From NCBI RefSeq assembly GCF_024171945.1, contig NZ_JAMTCR010000003.1, positions 796,211-860,210 on the forward strand: 64,000 nt of DNA, given 5' to 3'. Source of the DNA: Actinokineospora globicatena. GTDB lineage: Bacteria; Actinomycetota; Actinomycetes; Mycobacteriales; Pseudonocardiaceae. Within the stretch, counting starts at the first letter, position 1. Each line of letters begins with the position of its first letter. The notes below the pieces were generated by a model. That model saw only the letters and a list, made by a program, of their open reading frames with translations, was not told the origin of the DNA and did no database searches. The position numbers and the translations under genes are program-made. This document shows positions 15,982 through 26,675 of this stretch, one piece after another.

Positions 15982-16887
15982 TCACTCGTACCGGTGCTCC
16001 GGGCGGCGGATGTACTGCCCGATGGTCGCGAAACCCTCCTCGGTGATCCCCGAGTGGTCGAGCCCGAGCGCGGTCAACGTCGCCTTGACCGACTCGGTGT
16101 CCAGGTCCTCCGGCTTGGGCGCGCGCACAGCCGGGTCGAGCACGCGGCACCCGGCCATGCCCGCGTCGAACTCGTCCCGGTGGGCGTTGTAGAAGGCCGT
16201 CCCGTCGCGGTGCCCCAGCGCCGGGTGCCCCTTGTACTGGCCGGTCACCACCGCCACCCGCTGCGACATGTCCAGGCTCATGATCCAGAACGTCGGGCTC
16301 AGCCCGATCTCGATGTCGAGCCGGGGGAACGCCTCCCGCCACGCGTACACCGACAGCACAGTGGCCAGGATCTCGTGCCGGACCCGATCGACGTCCCACT
16401 TGCGGGCGGCGCCCTCGCGGGTGTTGAGGTAGCGGATGTAGGTGTGCAGCAGCCGCTCGTCGTTGGGGTCCATCAACTGCGCGCGCACGGTGATCGACAC
16501 GTTGCGCGCCACCGTCGCCTCGGCCAGCCACGGCAAGGTGCGCGACCGGAAGTAGGACGCGGTCCGGGCCCGGACCCGCCACTCCCTGGCCGCCGCCGCC
16601 TCGGCCCGGATCAGCGGCTCGATCTCGCGGGCCTGCACGACATCGGACTCAGGCACCCGGTCGTCGGCGGGCAACAACCACACCAGCAGCACCGCGATGA
16701 ACGCCCCCGCCACCGTCGCGGCGATCAACGACTCCAGCACCTGCGCCGAGACGCTGCGCAGCGGCGACCCCGTTCCGGGGGTGACCTCGCCGACCACGAA
16801 GAACCGGACCACCAGCAACAACGCCAGCGCCCCGAGCAGCGCCGCGAAGTACCACCGCCGCAGGTACCTCAGCTTCGCCGGATGCAT
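15982..16887 (-). CDS. Membrane-anchored protein with a phospholipase D-like/unknown cytoplasmic domain
   Basis: The 301-residue protein has two N-terminal membrane helices (about 10-35 and 52-76) followed by a soluble domain: ARTASYFRSRTLPWLAEATVARNVSITVRAQLMDPNDERLL and SPTFWIMSLDMSQRVAVVTGQYKGHP. The pattern of segments recalls PLD-like pseudo-enzymes, but no HKD motif is seen. The ATG at 16887 is chosen because GGGGTGG lies upstream. A longer start exists at 16926. It forms an operon with the cupin-like gene. A surface sensor or effector pair is one reading. Confidence 0.7.
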   Translation of the reverse strand: MHPAKLRYLRRWYFAALLGALALLLVVRFFVVGEVTPGTGSPLRSVSAQVLESLIAATVAGAFIAVLLVWLLPADDRVPESDVVQAREIEPLIRAEAAAAREWRVRARTASYFRSRTLPWLAEATVARNVSITVRAQLMDPNDERLLHTYIRYLNTREGAARKWDVDRVRHEILATVLSVYAWREAFPRLDIEIGLSPTFWIMSLDMSQRVAVVTGQYKGHPALGHRDGTAFYNAHRDEFDAGMAGCRVLDPAVRAPKPEDLDTESVKATLTALGLDHSGITEEGFATIGQYIRRPEHRYE

Positions 16888-17053
16888 CGCCACCCCTGTC
16901 CCGCTCCTCGATCGCCGTACGGGCAATCGTAGAACGTTGTTGACCTTGGTGGACCCGCTGCCAGGGACGAAGGTCCCGGGTGGTCCCGGTCCTCCGGCGC
17001 GCGCGGGGGCAGGTGGGCGGCCCTACAGTGGGGGTGGCTGAGGAGGGGTGGAT

Positions 17054-17680
17054 ATGCGGGTGTTCCTGGTCGACGACCACGAGATCGTGCGGCGTGGGGT
17101 GGCTGACCTGCTCGACGAGCCGGGGATCGAGGTCGTCGGGGAAGCGGCCTCGGTCGCCGAGGCGCTGGTGCGGGTGCCCGCGGCGAACCCGGACGTGGCG
17201 GTGCTCGACGTGCGGCTGCCCGACGGCACCGGCGTCGAGCTCTGCCGCGACCTGCGCTCCGCGCTGCCCGACCTGCGCTGCCTGATGCTGACCTCCTTCG
17301 CCGACGACGAGGCCCTCTTCGACGCGATCATGGCCGGGGCGTCCGGGTTCGTCCTCAAGCAGGTCCTGGGCACCGACCTCGTCGCCGCCGTCCGCACCGT
17401 CGCCGACGGCGGCTCCCTGCTCGACCCCAGGACCACCGCCGCCCTCCTCGACCGCATCCGCCGCGAACGCACCGAGACCGACCCCCTGGCCCACCTCACC
17501 GACCAGGAACGCACCGTCTTCGACCTCATCGGCGAAGGCCTCACCAACCGCGAAATCGGCGAACGCATGTTCCTGGCCGAGAAAACCGTCAAGAACTACG
17601 TCTCCCACCTCCTGGCCAAACTCAAAATGCAACGCCGCACCCAAGCCGCCGTCCTCGCCGCCGAACTCCGCCGCCGCTAG
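17054..17680 (+). CDS. DevR/NarL-family response regulator
   Basis: The 208-residue protein has a receiver domain (about residues 1-120) with the acidic pair in [10 protein letters not shown], the phospho-Asp in [13 protein letters not shown], the conserved Thr in LMLTSF and Lys in VLKQ. A LuxR-type helix-turn-helix follows ([43 protein letters not shown]). The ATG at 17054 follows AGGAGGGG. A GTG at 17048 is possible. It is DevR-like in layout. The GAF-containing kinase at 18822-20477 is the likely partner, although a membrane-protein gene lies between them. Confidence 0.92.
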   Translation: MRVFLVDDHEIVRRGVADLLDEPGIEVVGEAASVAEALVRVPAANPDVAVLDVRLPDGTGVELCRDLRSALPDLRCLMLTSFADDEALFDAIMAGASGFVLKQVLGTDLVAAVRTVADGGSLLDPRTTAALLDRIRRERTETDPLAHLTDQERTVFDLIGEGLTNREIGERMFLAEKTVKNYVSHLLAKLKMQRRTQAAVLAAELRRR

Positions 17681-17831
17681 CCAGACCCCGGGGCGTGTGC
17701 TGTCGGTCGTGACAGGCTTCTCATGGCGGCTTGATCACCTCGCGCACCACTCCACCGGCGGACTGAAGCGACCACGCGGCCACGCCACTCCGCCCCTCGG
17801 GTGCGTGAGCCGACGATCGGGCGTCGCCCCG

Positions 17832-18647
17832 TTACGCGGCTCTCTGCCACACGATGACGCTCAGGTCCACCTCGGTCTTCGAGGGCTCGACCCGGACGTC
17901 GGCGATACCCAGCCGCGCCCACCGGCCTTCGGTCGTCTCGACGCAGAAGGTAGATCCCACTTTCAGCTCACCCGCGGGGATGGCTTTGCGCGTCGGCGCG
18001 CCAACACAGTCCGCATAGCTCGAAACGGCTTCCGCGCCGGTCATCCTTTGTGTCGCGGCCAGGTCGGTGATCAATCGTATGTCGGCTTTCGAGTTCACCA
18101 CCTGGACGCGACCGCTGTCCGGTGTCGCCGCGTCCAGGTCGTACCCGTCGTTGGTGCCAATCGTGATGGCCGCCTCCGGCCAGAATGTCGCCGGATCGGG
18201 GCCCACGTACGCGACGGAGGAGGTCATCGTAGGGCTCACGCCAGGAGCAACTGTTGTCGAAGGGGGAGCTCCGGCAGAGGCAGAGGTTCCGCCCGGCGGG
18301 GTTTGACCACCTCTCGCCGCTTCAGGAACAAGCGATGCGGCTGCCCATCCGGTCGCCGCGAGGCCGAGTAAAACGATCACCATGAGAGTGGCGAAGCGTG
18401 TGCCGACATACTGTTCGCCTGTCCTTTTGGCGCGCCACAAGAAGATCCCGGAAACGATCCCGGATGCCAAGCCGACGAAGCCCGCGCTGAGCGAGAGCGG
18501 AACACGACTCGTCCACCAACCGAGGAACGATCCAGCTGCCGACAGCGTGCCACTGACGCCACCCAACACTTGCCAAAGGGCCACATTCTTGGTGCCGAGC
18601 AAGCCATCATCCGAGGGCTTCTCACCTCGAGGGTCCATAGTCGACAT
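17832..18647 (-). CDS. Membrane protein of unknown function with an extracytoplasmic C-terminal domain
   Basis: The 271-residue protein has three predicted membrane helices in the N-terminal half (around residues 24-45, 52-70 and 85-108), a Ser/Pro/Thr-rich linker (about 110-140), and a C-terminal domain with two Cys (SYADCVGAP and STFCVET) that could form a disulfide outside the cell. I do not recognise the family. It lies between the response regulator and its probable kinase, so it may take part in the same signal chain. A perfect inverted repeat 94 bp upstream of its start may be an operator. Confidence 0.75.
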   Translation of the reverse strand: MSTMDPRGEKPSDDGLLGTKNVALWQVLGGVSGTLSAAGSFLGWWTSRVPLSLSAGFVGLASGIVSGIFLWRAKRTGEQYVGTRFATLMVIVLLGLAATGWAAASLVPEAARGGQTPPGGTSASAGAPPSTTVAPGVSPTMTSSVAYVGPDPATFWPEAAITIGTNDGYDLDAATPDSGRVQVVNSKADIRLITDLAATQRMTGAEAVSSYADCVGAPTRKAIPAGELKVGSTFCVETTEGRWARLGIADVRVEPSKTEVDLSVIVWQRAA

Positions 18648-18740
18648 GGTAGGCAGGAGTCAGCCGCGAGTGATCCGCCAAACGTGCGGCGGGTTTCGGC
18701 CAACCTCACGCCGATAGCGACCGACCAGTCGCACGCTCGA

Positions 18741-18762
18741 CCAATTGTCGAACTTCGGACAA
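18741..18762. promoter_or_regulatory. Inverted repeat operator-like site (AATTGTC-N8-GACAATT)
   Basis: A perfect 7-nt inverted repeat, AATTGTC and GACAATT, flanks an 8-nt spacer GAACTTCG in an AT-richer pocket between the membrane-protein start (18647) and the kinase stop (18822). It is upstream of the membrane-protein gene, suggesting a dimeric regulator site or promoter control point. Confidence 0.55.
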
Positions 18763-18821
18763 TTTCCTTAAGGCGGTCTACACGACCCTTCATTGGGCCA
18801 GCAGGGCCACCGCTCGGGCCG

Positions 18822-20519
<1,698 letters not shown>

Positions 20520-20682
20520 TCACGGACCGCCGAAACCCGATAGTGGCACCCCCAAAGATCACCTCGTCCGGGGAGGCCACCCGCTGGATCCCGGCACCCT
20601 CCGTCACCCGTCCCCCGGTGAACACCCGCCGGATGCGGTACACCGGAGGACAACCGAACCGACACCGCGAGAGAGGCGCACC

Positions 20683-21204
20683 GTGGACCACCACCGACGC
20701 GTCGACACCGAGATCACCACCCGCGTGGACGGGGTCACCCGGACGGTGCTCGTCGACACCCGCACCACCCTGCTCGACGCCCTGCGCGAACGACTCGGCA
20801 CCACCAGCCCCAAGAAGGGCTGCGACCACGGCCAGTGCGGCGCCTGCACCGTCCTGCTCGACGGCCGCCGCGTCCTGGCCTGCCTCACCCTCGCCGTCAC
20901 CACCACCGGCAAGGACGTCACCACCGCCGACGGCCTCGCCCCCGACGGCCACCTCCACCCCGTCCAGCAGGCCTTCCTCGACAACGACGCCCTCCAGTGC
21001 GGCTACTGCACCCCCGGCCAGGTCTGCTCCGCCGTCGGCGCCCTCGACGAACTCGCCAACGGCCACCCCAGCCACGCGGGCGACGTCACCACCGACCCCC
21101 AGCTCACCCGTGCCGAGATCGCCGAACGGATGAGCGGCAACCTCTGCCGCTGCGGCACCTACACCAACATCATCACCGCCGTCGAACAGGCGGCCCGCGC
21201 ATGA
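20683..21204 (+). CDS. (2Fe-2S)-binding subunit of a molybdenum hydroxylase (YagT/XdhE type)
   Basis: The 173-residue protein has an N-terminal plant-type [2Fe-2S] site (GCDHGQCGACTVLLDG with a further Cys in VLACLT, residues about 47-71) and an all-helical second cluster site with CGYCTPGQ and NLCRCGTYTN. This is the small subunit that passes electrons from the Mo site to FAD in xanthine or aldehyde oxidoreductases. The GTG start at 20683 follows GAGAGG. The stop overlaps the next start (ATGA). It is the first gene of a three-gene operon and divergent from the GAF kinase, with a shared upstream region of about 200 bp. Confidence 0.95.
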   Translation: MDHHRRVDTEITTRVDGVTRTVLVDTRTTLLDALRERLGTTSPKKGCDHGQCGACTVLLDGRRVLACLTLAVTTTGKDVTTADGLAPDGHLHPVQQAFLDNDALQCGYCTPGQVCSAVGALDELANGHPSHAGDVTTDPQLTRAEIAERMSGNLCRCGTYTNIITAVEQAARA

Positions 21205-22193
21205 GGCCCTTCGACTACCTCGCCCCCACCGACGCCGCCACCGCCGTGCGCACCGTCGCCACCAACCCCACGGCCACCTACCTCGCGGGCGGCACCAACC
21301 TCGTCGACCACCTCAAACTCGGCATCACCCACCCCGACCTGCTCGTCGACACCGCCGCCATCACCACCGCGGGCATCACCGACCACCACGGCGGCCTGCT
21401 CATCGGCGCCGCCACCCGCAACAGCGACATCGCCGCCGACCACCGCGTCCGCACCCGCTACCCCGCCCTCGCCGAGGCACTGCTCTCCGGCGCCTCCGGC
21501 CAACTCCGCAACATGGCCACCGCAGCGGGCAACCCACTGCAACGCACCCGCTGCCCGTACTTCCAGGACGCCACCACGCCCTGCAACAAACGCCGCCCCG
21601 GCTCCGGCTGCGCCGCCATCGGCGGCCACACCCGAGGCCACGCCATCCTCGGCGCCTCCGACCACTGCGTCGCCACCCACCCCTCGGACATGGCCGTCGC
21701 CCTCACCGCGCTCGACGCCACCCTCCACATCCTCGGCCCCGACGGACCCCGCACCCTCCCGTGCACCGACCTGCACCGACTCCCCGGCACCGACCCCACC
21801 CGCGACACCGTCCTCGAACACGGCGACCTCATCACCGCCATCGAACTCCCCCACAACCCCCTCGCGCGCCGATCCCGCTACCGCAAGGTCCGAGACCGAG
21901 CCTCTTACGCCTTCGCGCTCGTCTCCGTCGCCGCCGCACTCGAGACCACCGACGGCATCATCACCGACGCCCGACTCGCCTTCGGCGGAGTAGCCCACAA
22001 ACCCTGGCGGGCCTACCGCGCCGAACAAGCCCTCCTAGGCCAACCCGCCAACGACACCACCTACCGCACCGCCGCCGAGGCAGAACTAACCGACGCCCAA
22101 CCACTCAACGGACTCGACGGCGGCAACAGCTTCAAAGTCCCCCTTCTCACCCGCACCGTCATCGCCACCCTGCGCAACCTGGACCAACGATGA
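21201..22193 (+). CDS. FAD-binding subunit of a molybdenum hydroxylase (YagS type)
   Basis: The 330-residue protein has FAD-binding PCMH-type features. LAGGTNLVDHLK lies near residues 29-40, IGAATRNSDIA follows, and then LRNMATAAGNPLQRTRCPYF with an extended Cys-rich insert (RCPYFQDATTPCNKRRPGSGC). In YagS-type enzymes this insert binds an additional [4Fe-4S] cluster, so the protein belongs to the periplasmic-aldehyde-oxidoreductase (PaoABC/YagTSR) branch. The ATG overlaps the upstream stop by 4 nt and its own stop overlaps the next start. Confidence 0.93.
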   Translation: MRPFDYLAPTDAATAVRTVATNPTATYLAGGTNLVDHLKLGITHPDLLVDTAAITTAGITDHHGGLLIGAATRNSDIAADHRVRTRYPALAEALLSGASGQLRNMATAAGNPLQRTRCPYFQDATTPCNKRRPGSGCAAIGGHTRGHAILGASDHCVATHPSDMAVALTALDATLHILGPDGPRTLPCTDLHRLPGTDPTRDTVLEHGDLITAIELPHNPLARRSRYRKVRDRASYAFALVSVAAALETTDGIITDARLAFGGVAHKPWRAYRAEQALLGQPANDTTYRTAAEAELTDAQPLNGLDGGNSFKVPLLTRTVIATLRNLDQR

Positions 22194-24247
22194 ACGCCAT
22201 CGGCCAAGACATCCCCCGACGCGACGGCCACGCCAAAGTCACCGGTAACGCCACCTACGCCTACGAGACAGACGTCGACAACGCCGCTTACTGCGCCCTG
22301 CTCCAAGCCACCATCGCCAAGGGCCACATCACCGAAATCGACATCACCGACGCGTTGGCCCTACCGGGCGTCCTCACCATCCTCACCCCCGGCGACGTCC
22401 AGAAGCTCGCCCACGTCGACAACCCCGAACTCGCCGTCCTCCAGGACAACCACATCGCCTACCGCGGCCAGATCATCGGCGCCGTCATCGCCGACACCTC
22501 CGAGATCGCCCGCCACGCCACCGAACTCATCCACCTCAGCTACCACGTCGACGACCACGACAGCGCCTTCACCGCAGACCGCGACGACCTCCACACCCCC
22601 AAGGCCCTCGTCACGGGCGCCCCAGCCGACACCACCACCGGCGACGTCGACACCGCCATGCGCACCGCACCCCACACCATCGACCACACCTACTCCACCG
22701 CCACCAACCACAACAACCCCCTCGAACCCCACGCCACCACCGCCCTCTGGCAAGACGACACCCTCGTCCTCTGGGACTCCACCCAGGGCGTCCACGCCGT
22801 CCGCACCGACCTCGCCGAGGTCCTGCGCCTGCGCCCCGACCAGGTCCGCGTCATCTGCCCCTACGTCGGCGGCGGCTTCGGCGCCAAGGGCGAACCCCAC
22901 GCCCACGTCGTCATCGCCGCACTCGCCGCCCGCGCCCTGCCCTGCCGACCCGTCCGCCTCGCCCTCACCCGCGCCCAGATGTTCACCCTCGTCGGCTACC
23001 GCCCACCCACCGTCCAACACACCCGCCTCGCCGCCGACGACACCGGCGCGCTCACCGCCATCGCCATCACCTCCACCAGCCCCACCTCGGCCATGCGCGA
23101 GTACGTCGAACACGCCGCCGCCCCCACCCGCATGATGTACGCGGCGCCCAACCGCGCCACCCGCCACCGCCTCGCCGCCCTCGACATCGCCGTCCCCACC
23201 TGGATGCGCGCCCCCGGCGAGTGCCCGGGCATGTTCGGCCCCGAGGTCGCCATCGACGAGCTCGCCACAGCCCTGGGCATCGACCCGATCGACCTGCGCG
23301 TCGCCAACGAACCCGAGGTCGACCCTGAGACCGGCAAGCCGTTCTCCAGCCGCAACCTCGTCGCTTGCCTGCGCCAAGGCGCCGACCGGTTTGGTTGGGC
23401 CGACCGCGCGCCCCGCCGCGAGGGTGACTGGCTCGTCGGCACTGGTGTCGCCGCCGCCGTCTTCCCGGCCTTCACCAACCGCGCCACGGCTTCCATCCGC
23501 TACGAACGGGGCCACTACGTCGTCGAGATCGGCGCCGCGGACCTGGGCACCGGCGCGTGGACAGTCCTCCCGCAGATCGCCGCCGACGCTCTTGGCGTCC
23601 CCTTGCATCTAGTGGACATCGGCATAGGTGACACCACCTACCCGTACGCGTCCGTGGCCGGTGGATCGACAGGTACCGCTACCTGGGGCTCGGCGGTTCT
23701 AGTAGCTGCCGAGACGTTCCGCGACAAGTTCGGCACCGACCCCACCGAAGGCGATGAGGCCGAGGGCTCCCACGACACTGGACCGTTCAACGAGCACTAC
23801 TCGACCTACGCGTTCGGCGCCCAGTTCGCCGAGGTCAGGGTGCACGCCGACACCGCCGAGATCCGCGTGCCCCGGCTGCTCGGGGTCTTCGCCGCCGGGC
23901 GCATCATCAACCCCCGCACCGCCCGCTCCCAGTTCACCGGCGGCATGACCATGGGCCTGTCCATGGCGCTGCACGAGACCAGCTCGCTCGACCCGCGCTT
24001 CGGCCACGTCATCAACCACGACCTCGCCGAGTACCACATCGCCAGCTGCGCCGACGCCACCGACGTCCAGGCGTACTGGATCGACGAGGAGGACCCGCAC
24101 GTCAACCCGCTCGGCGCCAAGGGCATCGGCGAGATCGGCATCGTCGGCACGGCGGCCGCCATCGTCAACGCCGCCCACCACGCGACCGGCGTCCGCGTCC
24201 GTGACCTGCCGCTCACCCTGGACAAGCTCCTTCCTGGCCTCCCCTGA
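22190..24247 (+). CDS. Molybdopterin-binding catalytic subunit of a molybdenum hydroxylase (YagR type)
   Basis: The 685-residue protein has an N-terminal aldehyde-oxidase hammerhead domain (DGHAKVTGNATYAYE) followed by the Mo-binding domains. These include PYVGGGFGAKGEPHAH, WMRAPGECPGMFGPEVAIDE, and the C-terminal GAKGIGEIGIVGTAAAI with the catalytic Glu. The subunit holds molybdenum cytosine-dinucleotide cofactor and oxidises aldehydes or N-heterocycles. The three subunits are translationally coupled. I see no XdhC-type insertion gene in the window. The first two-thirds of the gene use almost only C-ending codons. Confidence 0.93.
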   Translation: MNAIGQDIPRRDGHAKVTGNATYAYETDVDNAAYCALLQATIAKGHITEIDITDALALPGVLTILTPGDVQKLAHVDNPELAVLQDNHIAYRGQIIGAVIADTSEIARHATELIHLSYHVDDHDSAFTADRDDLHTPKALVTGAPADTTTGDVDTAMRTAPHTIDHTYSTATNHNNPLEPHATTALWQDDTLVLWDSTQGVHAVRTDLAEVLRLRPDQVRVICPYVGGGFGAKGEPHAHVVIAALAARALPCRPVRLALTRAQMFTLVGYRPPTVQHTRLAADDTGALTAIAITSTSPTSAMREYVEHAAAPTRMMYAAPNRATRHRLAALDIAVPTWMRAPGECPGMFGPEVAIDELATALGIDPIDLRVANEPEVDPETGKPFSSRNLVACLRQGADRFGWADRAPRREGDWLVGTGVAAAVFPAFTNRATASIRYERGHYVVEIGAADLGTGAWTVLPQIAADALGVPLHLVDIGIGDTTYPYASVAGGSTGTATWGSAVLVAAETFRDKFGTDPTEGDEAEGSHDTGPFNEHYSTYAFGAQFAEVRVHADTAEIRVPRLLGVFAAGRIINPRTARSQFTGGMTMGLSMALHETSSLDPRFGHVINHDLAEYHIASCADATDVQAYWIDEEDPHVNPLGAKGIGEIGIVGTAAAIVNAAHHATGVRVRDLPLTLDKLLPGLP

Positions 24248-24313
24248 TCGGGCTACCAGCGGTTTCGCCGGATCCAGGGGTGGGAACGCACCGCTGGCAG
24301 GAAGGAGACCGGC

Positions 24314-24925
24314 ATGTCGGTGATCGAACTGCCCGCCCGGCTCGAAGGCGACCTGGTCGCCCCGCCCGGCGCGCCGGGGATCGTCCTGTTCGCGCACGGC
24401 CACGGCAGCTCGCGGCACAGCCCCCGCAACCAGGCCGTGGCCAAGGCCCTCAACGACCACGACCTCGCGACGCTGCTGATGGACCTGCACACCGAGGACG
24501 AGGACCACGCCGAACTCGACACCGTCGTGCTCACCAGCCGCCTGCTGGCCGCCATCGACTGGGTGGAGGCGCACGAACCGGTCCGCCGGATGAAGGTCGG
24601 CGTGTTCGGCGCCAGCACCGGAGCCGCTGCCGCGCTGCACGCCGCCGCTGCTCGTCCGTGGACTGTCGCCGCGGTGGTGACGCGCGGAGGTAGCCCTTAC
24701 ACGGCTACCGCGCTCGAGATGGTCGCGGCGCCGACCTTGCTCATCGCTGGGGAACACGATCCGGACGTCGTTAGCGCTAACCAGCACGCGCTACGCCAGC
24801 TCGGCGGACCGGCCGACCTCCGTGTCGTCCTCGGAGCCACCCACCTGTTCCCCGAACTCGGCGCGATGGCCCGAGTCACCGAGCTGGCCACCGACTGGTT
24901 CACCACCCACCTCACCCACCACTAG
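24314..24925 (+). CDS. Alpha/beta hydrolase (dienelactone hydrolase-like)
   Basis: The 203-residue protein has a hydrolase fold with an intact triad: the Ser nucleophile in GVFGASTGAAA (about residue 98), Asp in IAGEHDPD and His in LGATHLFPE. The N-terminal oxyanion region is IVLFAHGHGSSRHSPRN. It follows the molybdenum hydroxylase operon by 66 bp with a good ribosome site (AGGAAGGAGA), so it may be cotranscribed. It probably cleaves small esters or lactones; the substrate is unknown. Confidence 0.85.
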   Translation: MSVIELPARLEGDLVAPPGAPGIVLFAHGHGSSRHSPRNQAVAKALNDHDLATLLMDLHTEDEDHAELDTVVLTSRLLAAIDWVEAHEPVRRMKVGVFGASTGAAAALHAAAARPWTVAAVVTRGGSPYTATALEMVAAPTLLIAGEHDPDVVSANQHALRQLGGPADLRVVLGATHLFPELGAMARVTELATDWFTTHLTHH

Positions 24926-25057
24926 CAGCCCTCCCCCAGCCACGCCGCGAACGGGGGCGTCCTGATCCGCAAAGCCGCGCTGATGCGGCTGGCCGTCGTG
25001 GCGTCTTTTGTTCTTGTTCCGACTGAGCCCCGCGCCTGGTGAAACGCGCCATCCATA

Positions 25058-25082
25058 ATCTTGATAGGATATAGTGTATTTT
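25058..25082. promoter_or_regulatory. AT-rich promoter/operator-like island upstream of the sirtuin
   Basis: The segment around 25055-25095 is unusually AT-rich (ATCTTGATAGGATATAGTG at 25058-25076, then TATTTTCAAAAATA). The 19-mer ATCTTGATAGGATATAGTG matches ATCTCGATAGTACATAATG at 43992-44010 at 15 of 19 positions. It lies about 100 nt upstream of the sirtuin start and is the best promoter candidate there. Confidence 0.45.
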
Positions 25083-25179
25083 CAAAAATAGGGTAACGGG
25101 GTCGGTGTTGGAGCAGGTCAGAGCCGAATTAGGGGGTCAGCGCCTGCGCCGGTCGAGTGGAAATCCGTAGACTCGGGCC

Positions 25180-26088
25180 ATGGCTGCCCACCACTCGCCT
25201 GGCCTGCCGTCGCTGCGCGTCCGGCCGACGCTGACCTGGACCGCCACCGGGGACCCCCTCCCCCGCACCACGAGCCTCGACGCGGTGGTCGACGTCGTCG
25301 GCAAGGGCCGAGTCGCGATCCTCAGCGGCGCCGGGCTGTCCACCGAGTCCGGCATCCCCGACTACCGGGGCGCCGCCGGGAGCCTGCGCAAGCACATCCC
25401 GATGACCTACGGCGAGTTCACCGGCAGCGCGCACGCCCGGCAGCGGTACTGGGCCCGCAGCCACATCGGCTGGCGCACCATCGCGGCGGCCGCGCCGAAC
25501 GCGGGGCACCACGCGGTCACCGCGCTGCACGGCACCGGTCTGATCAGCGGGGTCATCACCCAGAACGTCGACGGCCTGCACCAGGCCGCCGGGACACCCG
25601 GCGTGATCGACCTGCACGGCAACCTCGACCGCGTCATCTGCCTCAACTGCCAGGCGTCGACGCCGCGGGTCGAACTCGACGAACGGATGCGGGACGCGAA
25701 CCCCGACTTCCACGCGATCGCACCAGACACGGTCAACCCCGACGGTGACGTCTACCTGCCCGAAGAGGAGACGCTTAAGTTCACCGTCGTCGGTTGCGCT
25801 ACCTGTGACGGCGTGCTGAAGCCGGACGTGGTGTTCTTCGGCGAGAACGTGCCGCCCGGGCGGGTGCGGCAGTGCAACGACGTGGTCGACGACGCGGCGG
25901 CGATGCTGGTCTTGGGTTCATCGCTGACGGTCATGTCCGGCTTGCGTTTCGTCCGCCGCGCGGCCACGAACGGCACACCCGTCGTCATCATCACGCTTGG
26001 TCCGACCCGGGGTGACGCGCACGCGACGGTGCGGGTCGACCGGCCGTTGGGCGAGGCGCTCACGGAACTGGTGGGTCGGCTGAACTAG
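25180..26088 (+). CDS. NAD-dependent protein deacylase (sirtuin, Sir2 family)
   Basis: The 302-residue protein has the full sirtuin signature. NAD binding is shown by ILSGAGLSTESGIPDYRG (about 48-66), catalysis by TQNVDGLHQAAG and the catalytic His in DLHGNLDRV, and structural zinc by CLNCQ and CATC. FFGENVP then leads into the LGSSLTVMSG NAD-binding strand. It deacetylates or deacylates lysine and, in actinomycetes, commonly regulates acyl-CoA enzymes. The ATG at 25180 is preceded by a weak ribosome site. It stands alone between the AT-rich promoter island and the secreted-protein genes. Confidence 0.95.
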   Translation: MAAHHSPGLPSLRVRPTLTWTATGDPLPRTTSLDAVVDVVGKGRVAILSGAGLSTESGIPDYRGAAGSLRKHIPMTYGEFTGSAHARQRYWARSHIGWRTIAAAAPNAGHHAVTALHGTGLISGVITQNVDGLHQAAGTPGVIDLHGNLDRVICLNCQASTPRVELDERMRDANPDFHAIAPDTVNPDGDVYLPEEETLKFTVVGCATCDGVLKPDVVFFGENVPPGRVRQCNDVVDDAAAMLVLGSSLTVMSGLRFVRRAATNGTPVVIITLGPTRGDAHATVRVDRPLGEALTELVGRLN

Positions 26089-26267
26089 CGGACCGCGGCG
26101 CTCACCGGTTGGTCGTATGGGGCAGGCGGTCCGACGGAGCGCGCTCCACGGTCGGTGACCGGAATTCCCGTTGGGGTGGTTGGCGAGCTTCTCGCATCAC
26201 CAAACCGCACCTGAACCATCCCCCAAGGGCAACCGACTTCCGCTAGCACGCCCCGAGAGGACGCGTC

Positions 26268-26531
26268 ATGGCTCGCGCACTCACCTCCGTCGTCACCGTC
26301 GCCACCACCTTGCTCGCCCTGCTGACCACCACCGCCGTCACCACCTCGTCCACCGCCACCGCCGCCACCGAGTCCCTCCGCCCGTCCGTCGTCCGCCAGC
26401 TCCTGCTCCGCAACACCAAGCTGATCCTGCGGCTCAAGCTCCTCGGTCGCACCAACCAGGCGGATGAGGGACAGCTCGGCGAGGGGGACGCGCAGATGGC
26501 CGAGGACGGCGTCGAGTACCCCCGATCATGA
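26268..26531 (+). CDS. Small secreted protein of unknown function
   Basis: The 87-residue frame begins with a Sec-type signal peptide: a hydrophobic core LTSVVTVATTLLALLTTTAV, then Thr/Ala-rich residues and a likely cleavage after ATAA. The short mature part is basic then acidic (RLKLLGRTNQADEGQLGEGD). GAGAGGAC precedes the ATG at good spacing. No family is recognised. Confidence 0.6.
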   Translation: MARALTSVVTVATTLLALLTTTAVTTSSTATAATESLRPSVVRQLLLRNTKLILRLKLLGRTNQADEGQLGEGDAQMAEDGVEYPRS

Positions 26532-26675
26532 GCTGGATTCCGGATCCGCTGGTCCTCGACCGCACACCGACGGCGGGAAACGGCCGTCCGGGTGGGCCTG
26601 TGGACAAATCCGCGCACGCCGTGACCGCCCCCTGGTACCACTTGTGGCGCCAATCCAGGGGAACGGAGATCCGTC

